A program made the position numbers and the translations under genes. A stretch of 52,990 bases of DNA, taken from Saccharicrinis sp. UBA6048. Lineage in GTDB: Bacteria; Bacteroidota; Bacteroidia; Bacteroidales; Marinilabiliaceae. This document shows, in pieces, positions 42,957 through 51,599 of this stretch (its first letter is position 1; every line of letters begins with the position of its first letter). The stretch covers positions 1-52,990 of the forward strand of contig DIYS01000156.1 of assembly GCA_002429115.1 (NCBI GenBank). Direction: 5' to 3'. The notes beneath the pieces are model-generated. The model was not told the origin of the DNA. It saw only the letters and a list, made by a program, of their open reading frames with translations, and ran no database searches.

Positions 42957-44453
42957 ATGAGATTAAATTATGCAGTTGTAATAGCTGTTATGGCTTTTAG
43001 CTTAATTGGCTTATCGTCATGTAGTAAAAGTGGTGGAAGCAAATCTGTATCTTCTACTACAGGATGGGAATATAATAACCCTGACTTTGGTGGTTTTGAG
43101 TACAAAAATGGCTTTGAGCAAGAAACCGGACCCGGATTAGTTTTTGTAGAAGGCGGTACATTTATAATGGGACGCGTTGAACAAGATGTTCTGTACGAAT
43201 GGAACAATGCGCCAAGACGTGTAACTGTTCCTTCATTTTACATGGATGAAACAGAAGTTAGAAACATTGATTATTTAGAGTACCTGTTCTGGATTCAGCG
43301 TGTTTACGTTGATTATCCTGAGGTTTATCGCAAAGCTTTACCTGATACATTGGTTTGGCGTCGTCCATTGGCTTATAACGAGCCTATGGTTGAAAACTAC
43401 TTACGTCACCCGGCATATTCTGAATATCCAATAGTAGGTGTAAGTCACGTACAAGCACAGGACTACTGTGAGTGGCGTACTAACCGTGTTAATGAAATGA
43501 TATTGGTTGATGAAGGCATCCTTGAACTTGACGTTAACCAGATTGGTGAAAATAACTTCAACACAGAAGCTTATTTATACGGACAATATGAAGGTATTCA
43601 GGGGAAAAACCCTAAAGAAGACTTAAATCCTAACAATGACACGCGTCGTGTTCGCTGGGATGATGGTTTACTTCTACCTAAATATCGCCTCCCAACTGAA
43701 GCTGAGTGGGAATACGCTGCACTTGGTCTGGTTGGTAACTCATATGATGAGCGCATGACTAACCGTCGTATCTACCCTTGGGATGGTCACATTGTACGTA
43801 ACGCAGATAAAAAAGAGCGTGGCAAAATGATGGCTAACTTCGTAAGAGGAACAGGTGATATGATGGGTATGGCCGGTGATCTTAATGACGGTGGTGACAT
43901 TACTGTTGATGTTCGTTCATACTACCCTAATGATTACGGTTTATACTGTATGGCCGGTAATGTTAACGAATGGGTACAAGATGTGTATCGTCCGCTTTCT
44001 TTCGAAGATATGGATGAATTCAGTCCTTTCCGTGGAAACGTATTTAAACAAAAAGTACTTGACGAAGAAGGATACATCGTTGAAAAAGATAGTTTAGGAC
44101 GTATTCGTTACCGTACTGAAGAAGATAAAGATATCCTGAACCGTAAAAACTACCGTACATCGGATAACAGAAACTTTGCCGATGGTGATGCAACTTCTAA
44201 CATTGTTACCGGAACTGACTGGAACGATGCAGATGCAAATACCGGCAATATGTACTCTGGTTCTCCAAACAGTAGTCTTGGTAGCTTAGTAACTGACCGC
44301 TCTCGCGTTTACAAAGGTGGTGGATGGAGAGACAGAGCTTATTGGTTAGCTCCAGGTGCTCGTCGTTACCTTGATGAAAGAGAAAGTCGCGACGACTTAG
44401 GTTTCCGTTGTGCAATGACACGTGTAGGAAGCCCGGTAAGCAATAAAAAATAA
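42957..44453 (+). CDS. gldJ: Gliding motility lipoprotein GldJ
   Basis: The 498-residue lipoprotein has a signal ending LIGLSSC, with the lipidated Cys22. It then has GPGLVFVEGGTFIMG and a formylglycine-generating-enzyme-like (SUMF1) domain, recognisable from FYMDETEVRNIDYLEYL, YRLPTEAEWEYAALGL, MAGNVNEWVQDVYRPL and the end WLAPGARRYLDERESRDDLG. The opening WEYNNPDFGGFEYKN is typical of GldJ rather than GldK. GldJ is needed for gliding and for stability of the type IX motor proteins. The gene order porV, porU, gldJ is the one known from Flavobacterium johnsoniae. It is transcribed away from porU and ends in a strong terminator. Confidence 0.93.
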   Translation: MRLNYAVVIAVMAFSLIGLSSCSKSGGSKSVSSTTGWEYNNPDFGGFEYKNGFEQETGPGLVFVEGGTFIMGRVEQDVLYEWNNAPRRVTVPSFYMDETEVRNIDYLEYLFWIQRVYVDYPEVYRKALPDTLVWRRPLAYNEPMVENYLRHPAYSEYPIVGVSHVQAQDYCEWRTNRVNEMILVDEGILELDVNQIGENNFNTEAYLYGQYEGIQGKNPKEDLNPNNDTRRVRWDDGLLLPKYRLPTEAEWEYAALGLVGNSYDERMTNRRIYPWDGHIVRNADKKERGKMMANFVRGTGDMMGMAGDLNDGGDITVDVRSYYPNDYGLYCMAGNVNEWVQDVYRPLSFEDMDEFSPFRGNVFKQKVLDEEGYIVEKDSLGRIRYRTEEDKDILNRKNYRTSDNRNFADGDATSNIVTGTDWNDADANTGNMYSGSPNSSLGSLVTDRSRVYKGGGWRDRAYWLAPGARRYLDERESRDDLGFRCAMTRVGSPVSNKK

Positions 44454-44473
44454 TTCTTATAGCGAATATTTTC

Positions 44474-44507
44474 AAGAGGCTAACTTTTCAAGTTAGCCTC
44501 TTTTTTT
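44474..44507 (+). terminator. Rho-independent terminator of gldJ
   Basis: AAGAGGCTAACTT (44474-44486) pairs perfectly with AAGTTAGCCTCTT (44490-44502) around a three-base loop, and a run of Ts reaches 44507. Confidence 0.95.
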
Positions 44508-44514
44508 ATTTTTG
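44507..44514 (+). promoter_or_regulatory. Probable -7 box for murF
   Basis: TATTTTTG begins at the end of the gldJ terminator T-run and lies 22 bp before the murF ATG. It gives murF its own promoter with a short leader. The -33 position falls in the terminator hairpin and shows no TTTG. Confidence 0.45.
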
Positions 44515-44536
44515 TGTTCAAACATATTTCACAATT

Positions 44537-45832
44537 ATGGCAAGCATCGAGCAAATTCATCAGGCATTTCTAAAGAGCAACGGCGTTACAACAGACAGCA
44601 GAAATTGCAATAATGGAGAAATCTTTTTTGCCCTTAAGGGAGAACGTTTTGATGGAAATAAGTACGTAGAAAGCGTATTAAAACAAGGTGCTTCCTATGC
44701 GATCGCCGATGACTCCTCGTTAAAAGGAGTTGCTAATGTATTTGTGGTAGATAATGTACTAAATACCTTACAGGAGCTTGCCAGATATCATCGCAGGTAC
44801 TTAAATATTCCTATTTTAGCAATTACCGGAACCAATGGTAAAACCACTACCAAAGAATTAGTTGCAAGCGTGCTTAGTGAGAAGTACCACATCAAAGCTA
44901 CAGCAGGAAATTTTAACAACCACATAGGCGTTCCGTTAACCTTGCTATCAATGGACAAAAATCTAGAGTTTGGAGTGGTGGAAATGGGAGCCAATCATGT
45001 TGGTGAAATAGATTTCCTTTGTAATATTGCTGAGCCAAACTTTGGATTAATTACAAATGTTGGCAAGGCCCACCTCGAAGGTTTTGGTTCTTTTGAAGGC
45101 GTTAAAACTGCAAAAGGCGAGCTGTACCAATACATCCAGAAAAAAGGGGATCGCATCTTTATCAATAAAGACAATGAGCACCTTTGTGCTATGGCTTCTC
45201 AAAATAAAATAAGAACTGAATACGGTATTAACAATGGAACTGTCACAGGTAAAATCATCCAAAACACCCCATTTATTGAAGTAGAGTGGCAAAGTGAAGG
45301 AATAGCTCCACAACAATTATCGACTCATTTAATAGGTGGCTATAACCTTGAAAATATACTATCAGCCATTACCATCGGCCTCTACTTTGACCTTAGCCCT
45401 GATCAAATTAACAAGGCCATTTCTAACTATATGCCGACTAACAATCGATCACAATTTATCCAAACTAAATCTAATCGGATTATAATGGATGCCTATAATG
45501 CGAATCCATCAAGTATGCAGGTGGCATTGAATAATTTCAAGGATGTTGACGAGCCTAATAAAATGGTCATTCTTGGTGGTATGAAAGAGTTGGGAGCAGA
45601 TTCAGAAAGCGAACATACTGCGCTAATTAATGCAATAGAATCACTAGGCCTGGATCGTGCGATTCTTGTCGGTGAAGAATTTAACACACTTGATGAGGCA
45701 AGCAAATACGAGGTATACCATTCGAGCAATGAACTCGCTGAGCAATTAAAAGCGAACCCTATTACAGACGCTTACATTCTGATTAAAGGCTCACGCAGTA
45801 ATCAACTTGAGAAATTGCTTGAATTACTTTAG
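44537..45832 (+). CDS. murF: UDP-N-acetylmuramoyl-tripeptide--D-alanyl-D-alanine ligase
   Basis: The 431-residue enzyme belongs to the Mur ligase family. The N-terminal domain has VTTDSRNCNNGEIFFALKGERFDG, the central ATPase has GTNGKTTTKEL at 98-108, then ATAGNFNNHIGVPLTLL and VVEMGANHVGEID. A C-terminal domain has MDAYNANPSSMQVALN and LVGEEF. MurF adds D-Ala-D-Ala to the UDP-muramoyl tripeptide in the cytoplasm, the last soluble step of wall-precursor synthesis. It is outside a dcw-type cluster here. Its final 4 bp overlap the convergent glycosyltransferase gene. Confidence 0.97.
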   Translation: MASIEQIHQAFLKSNGVTTDSRNCNNGEIFFALKGERFDGNKYVESVLKQGASYAIADDSSLKGVANVFVVDNVLNTLQELARYHRRYLNIPILAITGTNGKTTTKELVASVLSEKYHIKATAGNFNNHIGVPLTLLSMDKNLEFGVVEMGANHVGEIDFLCNIAEPNFGLITNVGKAHLEGFGSFEGVKTAKGELYQYIQKKGDRIFINKDNEHLCAMASQNKIRTEYGINNGTVTGKIIQNTPFIEVEWQSEGIAPQQLSTHLIGGYNLENILSAITIGLYFDLSPDQINKAISNYMPTNNRSQFIQTKSNRIIMDAYNANPSSMQVALNNFKDVDEPNKMVILGGMKELGADSESEHTALINAIESLGLDRAILVGEEFNTLDEASKYEVYHSSNELAEQLKANPITDAYILIKGSRSNQLEKLLELL

Positions 45833-46860
45833 TCGAGGTTATAATGTTTCAGCTGGCTGAACTTTCTTAACTTCTTAAAATAAAAGGCCCAAATAATACT
45901 TTGAGGATACACTTCTTTGTGCAAAGATGTCACTTTTGCTTTGTTATTTTCCCTTTGTTTAATGGCGTATGGTAACAGCTTATAAAAGCCAAAATGCGCT
46001 TTAATTACAGCAAAAAAGTGAGTAACTTCTCCTTTTGCCAAAAAGTGCAAGCCAGCCACCCCATCAAGCACCATCCTAACAAACAGGATTGGTAAAAGAC
46101 GATCAGATGATAAGTTCTTAACCATCATCAGCAGGCTATTTCTGAAATTAAGAAACGTTTTATGGGCATTATAATGACTTAAAGTGGCACCTCCAACATG
46201 CAATACTTCTGAAGCTGGAAACACCTTAATTTGATAGGCTAAATTCTTTATACACCAACAAAGGTCGATTTCTTCCATATGTGCGAAGAACTTCTCATCC
46301 AGCCCTCCTGCTCGCTTGTACAGATCGGCCCTAATCATTAAAGCAGCTCCTGTTGCCCAAAATACCGGCAATGGTTGATCGTATTGCCCCTCATCCTTCT
46401 CAATAGAATTCAGAATACGCCCTCTGCAAAACGGATAACCAAAAACATCAATGTAGCCACCAGATGCTCCGGCATATTCAAACATTTCAGGTTCTTTATA
46501 CGCCCGCACCTTTGGCATGCAAGCGCCTAGTGCAGAATCTTCATCCATTGCTTTTATCAACGGACTCAGCCAATCCTCACAAGGCAAAACATCACTGTTG
46601 AGCAGAACAAAATAATCTGCATCAATCAAACTTAGAGCTTTGTTATAGCCTCCTGCAAATCCGTAATTCTTATCTAATCGAATAACACGAGTTTCAGGAA
46701 ATTCCTCATTCAGCAGATCGATACTCCCATCCGAGGATGCATTATCTGCTACAATGACCTCAACGCCATCATGGTTTGAATTGGCAATTACTGATGGTAA
46801 GAATTTGCGAAGCAGCGCCTCTCCATTCCAGTTTAATATAACAACAGCTGTTTTTGACAT
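45829..46860 (-). CDS. Family 2 glycosyltransferase
   Basis: The 343-residue GT-A enzyme has a nucleotide-binding opening (AVVILNWNGEALLRKFLPSV), VIVADNASSDGSIDLL and the DxD-equivalent LLNSDVLPCEDW. ARAGGLDEKFFAHMEEIDLCW-like residues (RAGGLDEKFFAHMEEID) form the acceptor-side ED motif. The C-terminal 80 residues include amphipathic or membrane-associated helices. It should transfer a sugar from a nucleotide donor to an envelope glycan; rhamnosyltransferases look similar, but the substrate is not predictable. One base separates it from the acyltransferase gene, which suggests a shared role in lipid or surface-glycan synthesis. Confidence 0.9.
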   Translation of the reverse strand: MSKTAVVILNWNGEALLRKFLPSVIANSNHDGVEVIVADNASSDGSIDLLNEEFPETRVIRLDKNYGFAGGYNKALSLIDADYFVLLNSDVLPCEDWLSPLIKAMDEDSALGACMPKVRAYKEPEMFEYAGASGGYIDVFGYPFCRGRILNSIEKDEGQYDQPLPVFWATGAALMIRADLYKRAGGLDEKFFAHMEEIDLCWCIKNLAYQIKVFPASEVLHVGGATLSHYNAHKTFLNFRNSLLMMVKNLSSDRLLPILFVRMVLDGVAGLHFLAKGEVTHFFAVIKAHFGFYKLLPYAIKQRENNKAKVTSLHKEVYPQSIIWAFYFKKLRKFSQLKHYNLD

Positions 46861-47757
46861 TTAATTCTTTTTTGCAGTGTCAATAGTTCTTACATCAGAA
46901 TATTTCCAACGCCTATGCGACCAAAGCCAGTTCTCCGGTGTATTGATGATGGCTTTTTCCAACAAGCGCAAATGCTTTTCTGTGAGCTCATAGTCAGGCA
47001 ATTCTTCCGGCTTCTCCTCAACCGGTACAATGTTTACCTCATAATACCCACGCTTGACACGCTGCATATCAAGATAGACAAGTGGTGACTTGGTAGACTT
47101 AGCTATCTTTTCCGGACCAAGCAAAACTGCCGTATTCTGATTAAGGAAATTCGTCCAGTAATCAATTCGAACCTTCGCTGGCGACTGATCGGCTATAAGT
47201 CCGATTATAAACCTTGTGTTACTCCTGCGCAACTTAACAATCTTACGCACAGTATCATCCATTGTATAATTTTGCGTCCCCCATTTACCCCTCAACTTTA
47301 ACATGTATTCATCAAACTCCTTGTTTTTAAGCGGACGATAGGTCGCACAGCCCAAAGGTTTTACATGCAGGTTAATGGATGGAATCCATTCCCAGCAACA
47401 GTAATGCCCCATTACAGCAATTATATCTTTACCCTGATCATGCAATTGGTCAACATATTCCGTATTCTTCCATATAACTCGTTTTCTTATTTGCTTTTCT
47501 GTCATTGACTGCACTTTGATCGTCTCGATCATTATATCGCAGAAATTCCGGTAAAACTTCAGGCGAATATCACGCAATTCATCTTTTGACTTATCCGGGA
47601 AAGCATAACCCAGGTTTTCATTAATTACATGACGACGATAGCCAAACAAGCGAATAATATGATATAAGAAATCTGAATATAAATACAATACAGAAAGTGG
47701 CTGCAAGCTAAACAGCCAAAGAAATTTTAATGCTAAGTAATTACCTATTTTTTGCAT
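46861..47757 (-). CDS. LpxL/HtrB-like lysophospholipid acyltransferase
   Basis: The 298-residue protein belongs to the LPLAT superfamily. The catalytic HX4E motif is HYCCWE (His118, Glu123), and the later motifs include ADQSPAK and NTPENWLWSHRRWKY near the C-terminus, both typical of lipid A acyltransferases. One membrane-associating helix lies near the start. It would add a secondary fatty acid to lipid A or another lipid at the inner membrane. It is one base upstream of the glycosyltransferase and shares a strand with the inositol-monophosphatase and mtaB genes, a run that looks co-transcribed from mtaB. Confidence 0.88.
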   Translation of the reverse strand: MQKIGNYLALKFLWLFSLQPLSVLYLYSDFLYHIIRLFGYRRHVINENLGYAFPDKSKDELRDIRLKFYRNFCDIMIETIKVQSMTEKQIRKRVIWKNTEYVDQLHDQGKDIIAVMGHYCCWEWIPSINLHVKPLGCATYRPLKNKEFDEYMLKLRGKWGTQNYTMDDTVRKIVKLRRSNTRFIIGLIADQSPAKVRIDYWTNFLNQNTAVLLGPEKIAKSTKSPLVYLDMQRVKRGYYEVNIVPVEEKPEELPDYELTEKHLRLLEKAIINTPENWLWSHRRWKYSDVRTIDTAKKN

Positions 47758-47758
47758 A

Positions 47759-48547
47759 TCAGTTCATCAGTTTCTTAACAACTGCCTTAAATTCATTAAA
47801 GGTATTATTATTGGTGGCAATAATTTCCTGTCCAAACAAATAATTACCTCCTCCATCAAAGTCACAAACACTTCCACCAGCCTCTTGAATAATGATAGCA
47901 CCCGCTGCCACATCCCAAGGTTTCAGATTATATTCGTAAAACGAATCGAAGCGACCACATGCCACATAAGCCAAATCTGTTGCGGCCGAGCCCAAACGAC
48001 GTAGACCTCTTGAATTCTCCATAAAGTATTGGATTGAATTCATAAATCCATCCAATCGCTGGAAGTTAGTAAACGGAAAACCAGTCGCAATCAAACTATC
48101 TTTGACTGTAGCCGTTCTCGAAACAGATATATTGTCTCCATTCAAAAATGCCCCTCCATCTTTCCAGGCATAAAAACACTCATCAAAACCAACTTCATAT
48201 ACAACACCCACCACAAGCTTATCATTTTCTTTTAAGGCAATGCTAATGGCGTAAGGATAAAGACCATGAATAAAATTAGTCGTCCCATCAATAGGGTCAA
48301 TTATCCAGTTGTATTGCTCTCCCTGCAGTGTTTCAGTCCCCTCCTCAGCAATGAAGCCGGCCTCTGGCAAAATGCTTTTAAGGTCATTGATAATGCGGGA
48401 CTCCGAAGCTTTATCAACCTGTGTAACAAAATCATTACTTCCCTTAACTTCTATATTAATTTGAGCATTTTGTCGTTCAGATTTTATAAACTGACCTACT
48501 TCCTTAGCCAGTATGCAAACCTTGTGGCACAGATCTTTATAGTCCAT
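47759..48547 (-). CDS. Inositol monophosphatase family protein
   Basis: The 262-residue enzyme carries the family metal-binding motifs: AEEGTE near residue 66, WIIDPIDGTTNFIHG near 84-98, and WDVAAGAIIIQEAGG near 210. These bind Mg2+ and hydrolyse phosphate from inositol or a related sugar phosphate. SuhB, a homologue in Escherichia coli, also assists rRNA transcription, so the physiological role is uncertain. One base follows before the acyltransferase gene, and two before it comes mtaB. The length is normal. Confidence 0.92.
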   Translation of the reverse strand: MDYKDLCHKVCILAKEVGQFIKSERQNAQINIEVKGSNDFVTQVDKASESRIINDLKSILPEAGFIAEEGTETLQGEQYNWIIDPIDGTTNFIHGLYPYAISIALKENDKLVVGVVYEVGFDECFYAWKDGGAFLNGDNISVSRTATVKDSLIATGFPFTNFQRLDGFMNSIQYFMENSRGLRRLGSAATDLAYVACGRFDSFYEYNLKPWDVAAGAIIIQEAGGSVCDFDGGGNYLFGQEIIATNNNTFNEFKAVVKKLMN

Positions 48548-48549
48548 GT

Positions 48550-49872
48550 TTATTTGTTTAATTCTCCAACCATATTTAAAGTATCAAATGCCAGGTGTTT
48601 AAGTTTTACTTTTACAACCTGATTACTCAATTGAGCATCAAATGGCACTTCCACTTTTATATAGTTCGATGTAAATCCATTAATCATTCCATCATTTTCC
48701 GATCCTTCAAACAACACTTCTGCATCAGTTCCTGCAAATGATTTGTAGAAAGCACGCGTTTTCATCTCCGAAAGTTGATGAAGAATCTTACTACGCTGTT
48801 TACGAACAGGCACAGGCACTATCTCTTCTATTTTTAACGCCTGCGTATTTGGTCGTTCTGAATAGGTAAACACATGCAATTGCGAAATATCCAGACCTTC
48901 AAGCAATTTGTGAGTTGTTTCAAAATCTTCTTCTGTCTCTCCTCTGACACCAACAATCACGTCGACACCTATAAAAGCATGTGGAATTAATTCTTTGATT
49001 CGCATGATCTTTGAAGCAAACAAAGCAGTGCCGTATTTACGCTTCATTAATTTCAATACTTTATCAGAGCCAGACTGCAAAGGAATATGAAAGTGCGGCA
49101 TAAACTTTTTTGACTGAGCCACAAACTGAATAATCTCATCGGTTAAAAGATTAGGCTCAATGGATGAAATTCGATAACGCTCAATGCCTTCTACCTTTTC
49201 CAGCTCTTGTATCAATTGGAAGAAATTCTCACCGTTTGCTTTGCCAAAATCTCCAATATTAACGCCAGTCAATATTATCTCCTTCGCTCCTGTATCAGCT
49301 GCTTTTTTAGCCTGATCAACCGTATTTACAATGGTATCGCTGCGGCTCCTGCCTCGTGCAAAAGGAATAGTACAATAACTACAAAAGTAATCACAACCAT
49401 CCTGCACTTTTAAAAAGCATCTGGTTCGATCACCAATCGAGTACGACGGTTTAAATTCCTTATTCTTTCCTATTTGTCCGGCATGAATCTCTGCTTTTGA
49501 ATCGGTCTTTTTAAAGTCATCCATGTATTGCAGGATATCAAACTTTTCATTCGACCCCAGCACCAAATCAACACCTTCAATATTTGAAACATCTTCGGGT
49601 TTGAGTTGTGCGAAACAACCTGTTACCACAATAAATGCCTGTGGGTTTTGCTTAATCGCCTTTCGAATGACCTGTTTACACTTCTTATCTGCCAATTCAG
49701 TTACCGAGCATGTATTAAATATATATACATCAGCATGCTCTGAAATATCCACCTTCGCAAATCCTGCCTCCACCATGGTGCGCGCTACTGTCGACGTTTC
49801 GCTAAAATTAAGCTTACATCCAAATGTATGAAACGCTACCTTTTTGTTTTCAAAAACCGAATGATCAATCAT
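48550..49872 (-). CDS. mtaB: tRNA (N6-threonylcarbamoyladenosine(37)-C2)-methylthiotransferase
   Basis: This is a radical-SAM enzyme of 440 residues. Its UPF0004 domain has the Cys of FHTFGCKLN and VVTGCFAQL, the central domain has CDYFCSYCTIPFARGRSRS (CxxxCxxC), and a C-terminal TRAM-like domain follows. MtaB converts t6A to ms2t6A at position 37 of tRNAs that read ANN codons. I start at ATG 49872 (MIDHSVFENKKVAFHTF), matching family starts. An upstream ATG at 49926 would add 18 atypical residues. It heads the likely operon with the inositol-monophosphatase, acyltransferase and glycosyltransferase genes. Confidence 0.95.
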   Translation of the reverse strand: MIDHSVFENKKVAFHTFGCKLNFSETSTVARTMVEAGFAKVDISEHADVYIFNTCSVTELADKKCKQVIRKAIKQNPQAFIVVTGCFAQLKPEDVSNIEGVDLVLGSNEKFDILQYMDDFKKTDSKAEIHAGQIGKNKEFKPSYSIGDRTRCFLKVQDGCDYFCSYCTIPFARGRSRSDTIVNTVDQAKKAADTGAKEIILTGVNIGDFGKANGENFFQLIQELEKVEGIERYRISSIEPNLLTDEIIQFVAQSKKFMPHFHIPLQSGSDKVLKLMKRKYGTALFASKIMRIKELIPHAFIGVDVIVGVRGETEEDFETTHKLLEGLDISQLHVFTYSERPNTQALKIEEIVPVPVRKQRSKILHQLSEMKTRAFYKSFAGTDAEVLFEGSENDGMINGFTSNYIKVEVPFDAQLSNQVVKVKLKHLAFDTLNMVGELNK

Positions 49873-49992
49873 CTTGCACTTTAAAATAGGAATTCGCAAA
49901 GGTAGAAAAAAGCTATTAGTCAACATAGATGTCGAATAGCTTTTATGTCACTGGCTTAACAATTCGATTCAAGTGTGATAAATACAATACAG

Positions 49993-50145
49993 AGTCACTG
50001 TGACACAGAGTTTATAATTAAATTCAGTGAGGATTTTCTATTTCCTGCTGATTCTTCTGATTATCGCAGATTTTTTTCTCAAAAAGCTAACAACACTTTC
50101 AGCGAGAATCAGCGTTACCTGCGGGCTCTTATATTTCGATTGCGA
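49993..50145. repeat. Possible degenerate dispersed intergenic repeat
   Basis: The gap before the phoH terminator contains GTCACTGTGACACAGAG, several CTGATT/GCAGATT words, and AATCAGCGTTACCTGCGGG. Words of the type CACAGAG and ATCTGCGG make up intergenic repeat sequences that I recall from many Bacteroidota genomes. This stretch looks like an eroded copy. It contains no gene. The assignment is by memory of word content only. Confidence 0.35.
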
Positions 50146-50168
50146 AATTAAGGTGAAACTCAAAGAAA

Positions 50169-50192
50169 AGAGAGCCTCGACTGAAGCTCTCT
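50169..50192 (-). terminator. Rho-independent terminator of phoH
   Basis: On the minus strand AGAGAGCTTC pairs with GAGGCTCTCT (10 bp, one G-U) around a four-base loop, followed by TTTCTTT. It lies just after the phoH stop codon. Confidence 0.85.
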
Positions 50193-50204
50193 ATAATTCT
50201 AAAA

Positions 50205-51524
50205 TTATAACAAATCTGAAGCCAACTCGGCCAAATAACTTCGTTCACCTTTTACCAGGTTAACATGAGCAAATAACTCTTGTCCTTTCATCTTATCAGT
50301 TAGATAGGCCAAACCATTCGATTGCATGTCCAGATATGGCGAGTCAATCTGTTGCACATCCCCTGTAAAAATCATCTTGGTTCCTTCACCTGCACGGGTA
50401 ATAATTGTTTTGACCTCATGAGGCGTCAGATTCTGTGCTTCATCCACAATAAAAAATGAATCCGATAAACTTCGTCCTCTGATATATGCCAATGGCGTAA
50501 TGATTAACTGCTCATTTTTAAGCATTTCGTCCAGATTATTAACTTCCTTGCTTGTTGCCTTAAAACGACTCTTAATAACACCCAGATTATCAAACAAAGG
50601 TTGCATATAAGGCCCTATTTTTTCATTGATATCACCAGGAAGAAAACCTAGATCACGATTGGCCAATGGTACGATAGGACGAGCTAATAAAATCTGCCGA
50701 TACTGTCGGTGTTGTTGCAATGCAGCAGCCAGTGCCAATAGTGTTTTACCGGTTCCGGCCTTCCCGGTTAAAGCCACTAATTTGATGTCAGGATTCAGCA
50801 AGGCATTTAATGAAAAGGTTTGCTCTGCATTTCGTGGTTCTATGCCATAAGCCCCATGCTTTTCGACTCGCCTGATCAAACCCGACACAGCGTCATTGTG
50901 TGCTAATACCGATTGATTGCCATTACGCAAAACAAAATACTGGTTGGCAGGCAAATCATCTTTCATCGGAAATTCATCAATTGGAATTCCCTGATGTTGA
51001 TATAAGGCTTCAATTAAGGCTCTGTCAAACCCTTCATGAATTTCAACGCCTTTGTAAAGAATATCGATGTCCTTCACCTTATCATTTTCATAATCTTCGG
51101 CTGTCACCCCTAGGGACTTGGCTTTTAAACGCAGATTGATATCCTTGGTGATCAGAATCGTTTGACGCTTCTCGAACTCTGATTTTACATGCAAGGCAAT
51201 TGCCAAAATCCGGTGATCGGAGGTGTTTTCGTGAAACGACTCTTTCATCACCTCGGGTATTGGTTTGCCGGTGGCCACAAATAGTTTACCTTTTTTTGTA
51301 CCTAAAGGAATCCCTTCTTTAAAAACTTTTTCGCCCGCCATTTTATCCATTTCTCTGGCAAATTCGCGCGCTTGAAAGTTGATTAAATCATTCCCTTTTT
51401 TAAATCGATCCAGCTCCTCGAGAACAACAATTGGTAAAATAACATCGTTTTCCTCGAAGTTGTATATACATTTGTGGTCGTGAAGAAGAACATTGGTGTC
51501 AAGAATAAATATTTTTTTCGCCAT
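50205..51524 (-). CDS. PhoH-family protein with N-terminal PIN domain
   Basis: The 439-residue protein joins a PIN nuclease domain (AKKIFILDTNVLLHD, followed by LEELDRFKKG) to a PhoH ATPase domain. The ATPase domain has Walker A GKAGTGKTLLAL and a Walker B-like SFFIVDEAQNLTP. This PhoH2-type fusion is thought to act as an RNA helicase/nuclease. I chose ATG at 51524 because the 21 residues before it in the open frame are untypical. The gene stands alone, divergent from folC across a 75-bp gap, with its own terminator. The family call is firm; the cellular target is unknown. Confidence 0.93.
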   Translation of the reverse strand: MAKKIFILDTNVLLHDHKCIYNFEENDVILPIVVLEELDRFKKGNDLINFQAREFAREMDKMAGEKVFKEGIPLGTKKGKLFVATGKPIPEVMKESFHENTSDHRILAIALHVKSEFEKRQTILITKDINLRLKAKSLGVTAEDYENDKVKDIDILYKGVEIHEGFDRALIEALYQHQGIPIDEFPMKDDLPANQYFVLRNGNQSVLAHNDAVSGLIRRVEKHGAYGIEPRNAEQTFSLNALLNPDIKLVALTGKAGTGKTLLALAAALQQHRQYRQILLARPIVPLANRDLGFLPGDINEKIGPYMQPLFDNLGVIKSRFKATSKEVNNLDEMLKNEQLIITPLAYIRGRSLSDSFFIVDEAQNLTPHEVKTIITRAGEGTKMIFTGDVQQIDSPYLDMQSNGLAYLTDKMKGQELFAHVNLVKGERSYLAELASDLL

Positions 51525-51587
51525 AAGTTGTGGTATTGTTTCTTTTAAATATAGAGAAAAAACGCCGATTACATATCGAACAAGCAA

Positions 51588-51595
51588 TAATTTTG
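51588..51595 (+). promoter_or_regulatory. -7-like box almost touching the folC start codon
   Basis: TAATTTTG matches TAnnTTTG and ends 4 bp before the folC ATG. If used, the transcript would begin at or next to the ATG and be leaderless. It could also be a chance match. Confidence 0.3.
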
Positions 51596-51599
51596 TGTA

